The position numbers and the translations under genes were made by a program. Below, one piece after another: positions 57,483-64,000 of a DNA stretch of 64,000 bases. The DNA is taken from positions 124,001 through 188,000 of the forward strand of contig CAWERB010000033.1 in NCBI GenBank assembly GCA_963811335.1, written 5' to 3'. Positions within the stretch are counted from its first letter, which is position 1. Each line of letters starts with the position of its first letter. Source of the stretch: Trebonia sp963811335 (GTDB taxonomy: Bacteria > Actinomycetota > Actinomycetes > Streptosporangiales > Streptosporangiaceae). The notes beneath the pieces were generated by a model. The model made no database searches, was not told where the DNA came from, and saw nothing but the letters and a program-made list of their open reading frames with translations.

Positions 57483-60235
57483 ATGCGGGTGCCAGTTTCG
57501 TGGCTGCGTGAGTACGCGCCCATCCCCGAGCCCTACGACGCGCTCGAGGTCGGCCGGCGGCTGACCCAGGCCGGCCTCGAGGTCGAGGCGGTCGAGCAGG
57601 CCGGGCACGACGTGCACGGCGTGATCACCGCCCAGGTGATGGCCATCGAAGAGCTGGCCGGGTTCAAGAAGCCGATCCGCTACTGCCGGGTCGCCGTCAG
57701 TGACGCCGAGCTCGCCGCCGACCCGGAGGCGCTGACCGGCGTCATCTGCGGCGCCGTCAACTTCAAGGCAGGCGACCGGGTGGCCTTCGCCACCGTCGGC
57801 GCCATGCTGCCCGGCGGCTTCGAGATCACCGCGGCCAGGAAGTACGGCAGGACGTCGCAGGGCATGATCTGCGCCGTCGACGAGCTCGGCATCGGCGAGG
57901 ACCACTCCGGCATCCTCGTGCTGCCGCCGGACACGCCGCTCGGCGTGGACTTCGCGGATTACGCGGGGCTGCGCGACGACGTGCTCGAGATCACCGTGAC
58001 CCCCGACCGCGGCTACGCGGTGTCCGTCCGCGGGGTGGCGCGGGAGCTCGCCAGCGCGTATGCGGTCCCCTTCACCGACCCGGCGCAGACCTTCGTGCCC
58101 GGCGAGGACGAGTCCGGCCTGGACGAGCCGGCCCCGGCTGGAGACACCGGGGCCGCCGCCAGTACGGGCGACAACATGGGGCCGTGGCCCGCCGAGATCG
58201 GTGACCCGACCGCCTGCGACCGGTTCGTGCTGCGCGAGGTGCGCGGCTTCGACCCGCGGGCGCGGACGCCGCTGTGGATGGTGGTCCGGCTGGCCCGCTG
58301 CGGCATGCGCAGCGTCTCGCTCGCCGTCGACGTGACCAACTACCTCATGATCGAGCTCGGCCAGCCGCTGCACGCCTTCGACCGGGCCAAGCTGCACGGC
58401 ACCATCGTCGTGCGGCGCGCGCGCCCCGGCGAGAGGCTGACCACGCTGGACCACGTCACCCGGACGCTGCACGCCGACGACATCCTCATCACCGACGACA
58501 CCGGCCCGATCTCCATGGCGGGCACGATGGGCGGCCTGGAGACCGAGATCGACGACGACTCCACCGACATCGTCATCGAGGGCGCGCACTTCAGCGACAC
58601 CGGGACCGCGAAGATGTCGCGCCGTCACCGGCTGCACTCCGAGGCGTCCTACCGGTTCGAGCGCGGCACCGACCGTGAGCTGCCACCGCGCGCCACCGCG
58701 CGCGCGGCCGCGCTGCTCGCCAGCCTCGGCGGCGCGACGATCGTCCCGGGCGTCACGCATGCGCAGGTGCCCTACCAGCCGGTGACGATCAGCATGGCGG
58801 CCGACTACCCGGACCGGGTGGCCGGCATGGTCTACGGCATGGACACGGTCGTGGCCCGCCTGCGGGAGGTGGGCTGCGAGGTGCGTTCCACCCCGGCCGG
58901 CCAGGCGCCGACGATCGCGCCCTGGCGGGCCGGCGGGCCCGAGCCGTCGTCCGGCCACGACCCTGCCAATCACCACGGGGCCCATGACCACGGGGCCCGC
59001 GACCACGGGGCCCACGACCACGGGGCCCGCACGGGGCCCGCGACCACGGGGGCCGGCACGACCGCCAGCTCATCGTGCTGCTCGTCACGCCGCCCTCCTG
59101 GCGGCCCGACCTGACCGACCCGGCCGACCTGGCCGAGGAGGTCATCCGCCTTGAGGGCTACGGCAACGTCCCGGTCCGCCAGCCGCGCACCACGGCGGGC
59201 CAGGGCCTCTCGCAGCGGCAGAAGGCGCTGCGGGCGATCGCCCGCACGCTTGGCGCCGCCGGCTTCGTCGAGGTGCACTCCGACCCGTTCGCCCCGGCGG
59301 ACGAGGCCGACCGCCTCACGCTCGGGCCGCAGGACCCACGCCGCCCCGCGGTCAAGGTCGCCAACCCGCTGAGCGAGGACCAGCCGCAGCTGCGCACCAC
59401 CCTGTTGCCAGGCCTGTTCCGCACCCTGGTGCGGAACATTGGCCGCGGCTTCCCGGACACCGCCCTGTTCGAGACCGGCCAGGTGTTCCTGCCGCGGCCC
59501 GGCTCGCCGGGCATCGCGCCGATCCTCGCCACCGACCGCGGCCCCACCGAGGCGGAGCTGGCGACGCTCGCCGCCGCGCTGCCCGACCAGCCGCCGCGGG
59601 TGGCCGGCGTGCTCGCGGGCAACCGCGAGCTGCCCGGCTGGTGGGGGCCGGGCCGCGCCGCGTCCTGGGCCGACGCCATCGAGGCGGCGCGCTCGGTGGG
59701 GGCGGTGAGCCACCTGGCCCTCGAGGTCCGGGCGGCGGCCGAGGCGCCCTGGCACCCGGGCCGGTGCGCCGCGCTGTACGTGCGCGGCGCCTCCGGCGGC
59801 GAGTGGCTGGCAGGCCACGCGGGCGAACTGCACCCGCGGGTGACCGCGGCGTACGGCCTGGCCCCGCGGACCAGCGCGTTCGAGCTCGACCTGGCCGTGC
59901 TGTCGGCGGCCGCCGCGGCGGCCGAGCCGGTGCGCGGCCCCGCACTGTCCGCCTACCCGGTCGCCACCCAGGACGTGGCGCTCGTGGTGGCGCAGGAGGT
60001 GCCGGCCGCCGAGGTGGCCGCCGCCTTGCGGGCGGGCGCGGGCGAGCTGCTCGAGGACCTGCGGCTGTTCGACGTCTACACCGGCACGCAGCTCCCCGAG
60101 GGCCGCAAGTCCCTCGCCTACACGCTGCGGCTGCGCGCGCCGGACCGCACGCTCACCGCCGCGGAGGCGACCGCCGCCCGCGACGCCGCGGTGAGCGAGG
60201 CCGTCGCGCGCGCCGGCGCGGTGCTCCGGGCCTAG
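57483..60235 (+). CDS. pheT: phenylalanyl-tRNA synthetase beta chain (frameshift within a tandem repeat)
   Basis: ATG at 57483. Composite ~917 residues: N-terminal start MRVPVSWLREYAPIPEPYDAL, EMAP-II-like tRNA-binding domain (GVICGAVNFKAGDRVAFATVGAMLPGGFEI), B3/B4 editing domain, B5 domain, catalytic-like core (FVEVHSDPFAPADEADRL, NPLSEDQPQLRTTLLPGLFRTLVRNI) and FDX-ACB anticodon domain at the end (LSAYPVATQDVALVVAQEVPAAEV...). In the B5 region a His/Asp/Gly repeat (HDHGA-RDHGA) is inserted; inside it one unit lacks 4 bases (after 59030), breaking the frame. Restoring it gives HDRQLIVLLVTPPSWRPDLTDPADLAEEVIRLEG. The gene must be essential, so slippage or assembly error is likely. Confidence 0.95.
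58969..59052 (+). repeat. 15-bp tandem repeat inside pheT
   Basis: About five copies of GACCACGGGGCCCRC encode HDHGA/RDHGA units in the B5 domain of PheT, just before PPSWRPDL. One copy is 4 bases short, which causes the frame break. The insert is not part of the normal family sequence. Confidence 0.8.
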
Positions 60236-60260
60236 GGATACGGGGACCGCGGGATTCTTC

Positions 60261-60320
60261 GTCGGCGCGGGCGGGCCTGATACGATCGCGGCTTTTGCGA
60301 TCAGGCCCGCGCGCGCCGAC
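60261..60320 (+). terminator. long hairpin after pheT
   Basis: 60261-60281 pairs with 60300-60320: 20 of 21 positions match (core GGGCCTGAT/ATCAGGCCC, outer GTCGGCGCG/CGCGCCGAC). The 18-base loop has a nested GATCGC/GCGATC option and a TTTT. Likely terminator of pheST. Confidence 0.7.
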
Positions 60321-60322
60321 AT

Positions 60323-60353
60323 CGGGGGTACGGGGGGCGTCCCCCGGGCGACA
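60323..60353. repeat. GC-rich palindromic repeat, copy C
   Basis: CGGGGGT-ACGGGGGG-CGTCCCCC-GGGCGACA, directly after the pheT hairpin. Differs from copy B by single-base length changes in the G and C runs. Confidence 0.6.
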
Positions 60354-60788
60354 GGAGCCGCGTTTCATCGTTAGGCCCAGCCGGTGGTTGCCATCCCGTC
60401 CTCCTCTCGACGGACGGCGATTTTGCCCGCGTCTGCCGGTATATGACCGCACTTAATCACTTTGGTCCGTATATCGGGGGATTGTGGTGCGTGCCTCCGA
60501 GCATGCCAGGATCGGCAGCGGGGCTGCAGGCGACTCAGGGAGGTAACGTTTTCATCACGGGCGGCAGGCATCTGGGAGCGCTCCCGTCGCTGCAATCGCT
60601 TGCAGCACCGGCATTTCGTCGTGTCCATCCGCAATCACGGTTATCGTCGCGCTGCCGGTAGGTAGCCATGTTTTGACGGTATGCACGTGAAATCTGTGAC
60701 AATGTGGGGTTAGCAGCGCACGTTGCGCTATCCGGCGGGGTCAGCCTGGATGGCGGCGGCAGAGCACCGTGCAAGTCGGGGAGGTCGG
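60354..60788. other. intergenic region before the diguanylate cyclase gene
   Basis: No gene with convincing sequence is seen in these 435 bases; small open frames here have no family pattern. The last part contains the probable promoter and the ribosome site GGGAGG of the cyclase. I checked for a c-di-GMP riboswitch by eye and saw none of its conserved core. Confidence 0.45.
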
Positions 60789-62291
60789 ATGGTTCACGCG
60801 AGCCGCGCCGTGTTCAGGCACGGAATGCCTCGCGTCCGCGAGTGGGCCCTCTGGTCGCTGCCCCGGCCGCTGCTCGCCCTGTGGTCCGCCGTGACCTGCG
60901 GCTACCTGGCCTGGATCGGCGTCCGCGCGTCCGATTTCCACCTCGAGCTGCCGAACATCGCGCTGTTCGCCGCGCTGCTCGGCTGCGGCGCCTTCTCGGT
61001 GGAGATGGCCCGCCGGGCCAGCGAGCCGACCGGCGTGGTGAAGGACGTCTACGCGGTCTGGGAGCTGCCGATCGTCTTCTTGCTCCCCGGCCTGTACGCG
61101 CTGATCGTCCCGGCCGTGCGGGTCATACTCACCCAGTGGCGGGTCAGGCGGGCCCCCGCCTACCGGCGGGTGTACACGGCGGCGGCGATCGGGATCGCCT
61201 ACGGCTGCGCGCGCGTTGCCTTCCTGGCCGTGTTGCCGGCGGGCTGCGAGCCGCGCGCCTACCTGTGGAGCCACACCGCCAGATGGCTGGTCGCCGCGGG
61301 CGCGGGCGCGCTCACCCAGTGGGCGATCAACCAGGCGCTTATCCTCGGGGCGGTCAAGCTAGAGAACCCGGCGGCCAGGATCAGGGACGAACTGCTCGGC
61401 CGGGAGACGCTGCACAACGACGCGACCGAGCTGTGCGCCGCGCTGCTCGTCGCCGTGGGCATGACGATCAGCGACCTCACGCTGATCATCGCGCTCCCGC
61501 TCGCCACGCTGCTCCAGCGCTCCTTCCGGCACGCGCAGCTGCTCAACGAGGCCAGGGCCGACGCTAAGACCGGGCTGCTCAACGCGGCGACCTGGGAGCG
61601 CGAGGCGGCGGCGGAGGTCGGCCGGGCGGTCCGCACTCACTCACCGCTCGCGGTCGCCCTGCTTGACCTGGACCGGTTCAAGCAGATCAACGACACCCAC
61701 GGTCACCTGGCGGGCGATGAGGTGCTGCGCGCCATCGCCCGCCTGATGACCAGCGTGCTGCGCGAGTACGACGTGGCCGGCCGGTTCGGCGGCGAGGAGT
61801 TCGTCATGCTGCTACCGCAGACCCGCGCCCCTGACGCGCTGCGCATCGCTGAGCGCGTCCGCGCGCACATCGCGCGGCTGCCGATTACCGGGCCGGGCGG
61901 CGAGCGCATCCCCGTCACGGCCTCGATCGGGGTCGCGGCGCTTGACGCCGGGTCCAGCAGGCAGCTGACGGAACTGCTCGCCGCGGCGGACGCCGCGCTC
62001 TACCGGGCGAAGGCATCGGGCCGGGACCAGGTGCAGATGATCAGCACAAGCCGCGGGCTGAGCGCGGTCCGTCCGGGCGACGACCGCGACGCGGACGTCG
62101 GCGGACTCTGGCACGGCGCGCTGCGCCAGCCGCCAGCCGAGTTGGCGGGCGGGTTCGGCGGCGCTGTGCTGGCCACCGGCGCTGGCCACACGGCGCTGGC
62201 CAACACGGCGCACACCGCCCGCGGACGTCAGCGAAGCGCGGACGCCGGCGACAGCGAAAGCACCGCGACCACCTCCGTGCTCACGGTGTGA
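60789..62291 (+). CDS. membrane diguanylate cyclase (GGDEF)
   Basis: ATG at 60789 after GGGAGG; 500 residues, intact. Six or so membrane helices in the first ~270 residues (LLALWSAVTCGYLAWIGV, IALFAALLGCGAFSVEMA, IVFLLPGLYALIVPAVRVIL, YTAAAIGIAYGCARVAFLAVL, LVAAGAGALTQWAINQALIL, CAALLVAVGMTISDLTLIIAL), then a GGDEF domain: ALLDLDRFKQINDTHGHLAGDEVL and RFGGEEFVMLLP (active site, ~residue 333). The inhibitory I-site RxxD is present (REYD, five residues before GGEEF), so product inhibition is expected. Makes c-di-GMP from GTP. The last ~80 residues are low-complexity. No EAL domain; the sensory input is presumably the membrane part. Confidence 0.92.
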   Translation: MVHASRAVFRHGMPRVREWALWSLPRPLLALWSAVTCGYLAWIGVRASDFHLELPNIALFAALLGCGAFSVEMARRASEPTGVVKDVYAVWELPIVFLLPGLYALIVPAVRVILTQWRVRRAPAYRRVYTAAAIGIAYGCARVAFLAVLPAGCEPRAYLWSHTARWLVAAGAGALTQWAINQALILGAVKLENPAARIRDELLGRETLHNDATELCAALLVAVGMTISDLTLIIALPLATLLQRSFRHAQLLNEARADAKTGLLNAATWEREAAAEVGRAVRTHSPLAVALLDLDRFKQINDTHGHLAGDEVLRAIARLMTSVLREYDVAGRFGGEEFVMLLPQTRAPDALRIAERVRAHIARLPITGPGGERIPVTASIGVAALDAGSSRQLTELLAAADAALYRAKASGRDQVQMISTSRGLSAVRPGDDRDADVGGLWHGALRQPPAELAGGFGGAVLATGAGHTALANTAHTARGRQRSADAGDSESTATTSVLTV

Positions 62292-62728
62292 CACTCCGAC
62301 GCGTTCCCGGTACGCAGCACCTCGTGCGCCGGGTAGGACTCGCAGGTCCAGCCGTCAACCGTCACGGGCGCGCCGCCGCCGTTGCCCCGCAGGTCACCCG
62401 CCTTGATCGCGGCCGCGTACCCCGCCTCCACCCGCATCGCCGTGGCGCAGTTCACCGTTCCCCTGGCCACCATGATCACCACCGGCACGTTCATCGCGGT
62501 GCGCGTGCGGCCGCAGGACGTTCCGGCCGCCCCGGGACCCGGTCCCGCCGAGCAGCCGGCCAGCAGCATGGCGAGTACCGCCGCGCCGAGGACCGCCGCG
62601 CCGAGGACCGCCGCGCACGGAGCACCGCCGCCTGCAGGAGGGCAGCCGCGCCGCGGCCTGGACCAGCCCGTTCCGTGCTCCCGGTGCCCTGGTGAGCCTG
62701 TACAGTCCGGCCCGGCGCGACCCGGCAC
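62228..62728 (-). CDS. small lipoprotein, unknown function
   Basis: 166 residues from the ATG at 62728, but the natural start may lie a little downstream. A long hydrophobic core built of repeated AVLGA units leads to the lipobox LLAGC. The mature part has four more cysteines: CGRTRTAMNVPVVIMVARGTVNCATAMRVEAGYAAAI and GWTCESYPAHEVLRTGNASECHT, with a pattern seen in many small actinobacterial exported proteins of unknown role (C-x..NC..A, W-x-C). It overlaps the 3' end of the cyclase gene on the other strand (62228-62291). Confidence 0.65.
   Translation of the reverse strand: MPGRAGPDCTGSPGHREHGTGWSRPRRGCPPAGGGAPCAAVLGAAVLGAAVLAMLLAGCSAGPGPGAAGTSCGRTRTAMNVPVVIMVARGTVNCATAMRVEAGYAAAIKAGDLRGNGGGAPVTVDGWTCESYPAHEVLRTGNASECHTVSTEVVAVLSLSPASALR
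62576..62618 (-). repeat. 15-bp tandem repeat in the lipoprotein signal peptide
   Basis: Nearly three copies of GACCGCCGCGCCGAG (plus strand) encode GAAVL repeats in the hydrophobic core of the signal peptide. The unit keeps frame, so changes in copy number alter only the length of the core. Confidence 0.75.
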
Positions 62729-62869
62729 CGCTGATCGTCATCCGCGCCCCTCCGCGCCCTCCGCGGTAGTCGCGCTCCGTCGCGTCTCCGCCACTGATCT
62801 AAAGTGCCCACCTTAAGTGGTGACGGCGGCTTCGCACGCGCGGGGCCGGCCGGTACCGGCCCACGCGGG

Positions 62870-63649
62870 TCAGCTGTGGTCGCCGTGCCTGCCGAGAGTC
62901 TCCTCGGGCGTCACGCCTGGGCGGGTCCACTGCGGCACCGGACGGCTGGTCGGGCCCCAGGTGGGGTTCCCGTCCGCGTCCGAGCGCCAGTACCAGCACG
63001 GGCCGTGCCCCTCCGGCCAGCCCTCCGGGTTGTCCTGCCAGGCCTCACGGCGGCCATAGGGCGTCATGTCGAGCAGGCTGAAGGCCCCCATGACCGGCTC
63101 GTTGCCGCGACCCGTCGTGGAGTAGGTGAGGAACGCGCGGTCGCCGTCGCGCAGGAAGCAGGTGATGTACCCCATGTCGCCGCCGACCGGCTCGTCCAGG
63201 CCGCGCACGGAGTACCAGGGCTGGGTGTAGCCCATGAACTCGACGTAGCGGGCCACCTCCGCCCAGCGGCCCGTGGTCAGGATGGCGAGCGAGACGCCGC
63301 GGGCATTCAGGTAGACGGCGTCTTTCAGTACCCAGGCCGTGGTGGTGCAGCCTTCGCACTGCCCTTGGTGCGGGGCGCCGTCGTACCACATGTGCTTGTA
63401 GACCACGAGCTCGTCGCGGCCCTGGAACAGGTCAAGGAACGGGACCGGCCCGTCCGGCCCGGTTACCTCGACCGTCGGGTCGAACTCCACCATCGGCAGC
63501 CGACGGCGGGCCGCGGCGATCGCGTCGCCCTCGCGGGTGTGGGCCTTCTCCCTGACCAGCAGCTCGTCCCGGGCGGCCTGCCAGGTGGCCAGGTCGACCA
63601 CCGGCGGGCGGCCAGGCAGCGCGGCGGCCGGGTCACTCGACGTGCTCAT
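62870..63649 (-). CDS. DUF899 thioredoxin-like protein
   Basis: 259 residues, ATG at 63649, intact. Family blocks: PPVVDLATWQAARDELLVREKAHTREGDAIAAARRRLPMVEF, VPFLDLFQGRDELVVYKHMWYDGAPHQGQCEGCTTTAW (CxxC-like EGC), ARYVEFMGYTQPWYSVRG, and GNEPVMGAFSLLDMTPYGRREAWQDNPEGWP...CWYWRSD. DUF899 proteins have a thioredoxin-like fold and are predicted redox proteins; most lack proven activity. The next gene on the same strand upstream is the partial one at the window edge. Confidence 0.9.
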   Translation of the reverse strand: MSTSSDPAAALPGRPPVVDLATWQAARDELLVREKAHTREGDAIAAARRRLPMVEFDPTVEVTGPDGPVPFLDLFQGRDELVVYKHMWYDGAPHQGQCEGCTTTAWVLKDAVYLNARGVSLAILTTGRWAEVARYVEFMGYTQPWYSVRGLDEPVGGDMGYITCFLRDGDRAFLTYSTTGRGNEPVMGAFSLLDMTPYGRREAWQDNPEGWPEGHGPCWYWRSDADGNPTWGPTSRPVPQWTRPGVTPEETLGRHGDHS

Positions 63650-63757
63650 TGTGATGTCCTCCTTGGTGTGGGGTGACTGGCGGGACCGCAGGGGTCCTAC
63701 CCCGGTCGCTAGAACAGACGCGCGACCTGGCCCGAACTCATCGCGGCACCAGGCCCG

Positions 63758-64000
63758 TCACGCCGGGAACCGCAGGGCCCGCTCCAGGTGGTACTCGGCC
63801 ACGTCGCGGAACCAGTCGCGCTCCGGGTGGCTGGTGCCCGCGATCCGCAGCGGGCCCGCCACCAGGTCCAGGTGCATGCACAGCTGGTAGAACCGGAGCC
63901 GGTCCTCGTCAAGGCCGGCCCGGCGAAGCTTCGCGTAGTGCTCGCCGAACCGCATCCGCAGCCAGGTGTGCTCCACCTCGACGTCGAAGTACATGGCGCC
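63758..64000 (-). CDS. partial protein at the window edge (phosphotransferase-like tail?)
   Basis: Open to the end of the window; the first ATG is at 63994 but the frame runs on. The visible ~79 residues (MYFDVEVEHTWLRMRFGEHYAK ... DEDRLRFYQLCMHLDLVAG ... ERDWFRDVAEYHLERAL) are helical and end at a TGA at 63758. The pattern recalls the last helices of aminoglycoside-phosphotransferase-type kinases, but this is a weak call without the catalytic part. Confidence 0.4.
   Translation of the reverse strand, partial: GAMYFDVEVEHTWLRMRFGEHYAKLRRAGLDEDRLRFYQLCMHLDLVAGPLRIAGTSHPERDWFRDVAEYHLERALRFPA

Noticed and set aside
60354..60788. Possible c-di-GMP riboswitch before the GGDEF gene
   Set aside because: No GEMM core or tetraloop-receptor sequence can be found by eye.

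Overview
The window is chromosomal DNA from a high-GC actinobacterium. The evidence is the GC-rich third-position codon use, GTG starts and ATGA/GTGA stop-start overlaps, and two blocks of gene order typical of actinobacteria: DUF349 - cyclophilin - MBL hydrolase - hisS - aspS ... rarA - DUF948 - DUF6167 - alaS - ruvX - mltG - aroE, and infC - rpmI - rplT - SpoU methyltransferase - histidine kinase - pheS - pheT. The style (HNH/DUF222 protein, AbiEi-like/DUF559 protein, NACHT protein, sensor-domain/MMPL operon) fits Streptosporangiales or close relatives, but the genus cannot be fixed from the sequence alone. No rRNA, tRNA or CRISPR array was seen.

Layout. 1-11 kb is accessory: a broken TPR gene with a small membrane partner, a MazEF-like toxin-antitoxin pair, an IS982-family insertion sequence, an operator-controlled operon (HTH regulator, small membrane protein, sensor-domain membrane protein, MMPL transporter), a large NACHT NTPase that seems to carry an FGE-sulfatase-like domain, and a lipoprotein alpha/beta hydrolase. 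11.9-27.6 kb is the first housekeeping block: histidine, aspartate and alanine charging, replication-fork maintenance (RarA), Holliday-junction/rRNA nuclease RuvX, peptidoglycan terminase MltG and shikimate dehydrogenase. 27.7-52 kb is again accessory: a MacB/FtsX-type ABC exporter, an HNH endonuclease, a variant seryl-tRNA synthetase, a PaiB-like flavin protein, the ATP-grasp / alpha-E / transglutaminase triad, a TetR-hydrolase pair, a MarR-controlled drug-type ABC exporter next to an ABC-F protein, a second MarR divergent from YceI, a large LuxR-family ATPase and a LURP-one-like protein. 52-60.2 kb is the infC-rpmI-rplT and pheST block with an attenuator-like leader. 60.8-64 kb holds a membrane diguanylate cyclase, a lipoprotein, a DUF899 protein and a partial gene at the edge.

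The strongest global feature is the number of frameshifts. About 25 genes, including near-certainly essential ones (aspS, pheT, mltG, aroE), read through only if one or a few bases are added or removed, while long neighbours (alaS, hisS, rarA, the 853-residue permease) are intact. In the cases I worked out (mazF, aspS) one extra C/G in a short run explains the break, and in pheT and the TPR gene the break lies inside a tandem repeat. I therefore treat most breaks as likely sequence errors and give composite coordinates; true decay is plausible for the IS transposase and possibly serS.

Control elements are unusually readable: long inverted repeats lie in front of the mazEF pair, the HTH-sensor-MMPL operon, the TetR-linked hydrolase, the MarR-ABC operon and the MarR/yceI divergent promoter, and strong hairpins separate many transcription units. 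A short GC-rich palindromic repeat occurs three times near the rplT-pheT block, once apparently in-frame inside the PAS domain of the histidine kinase.
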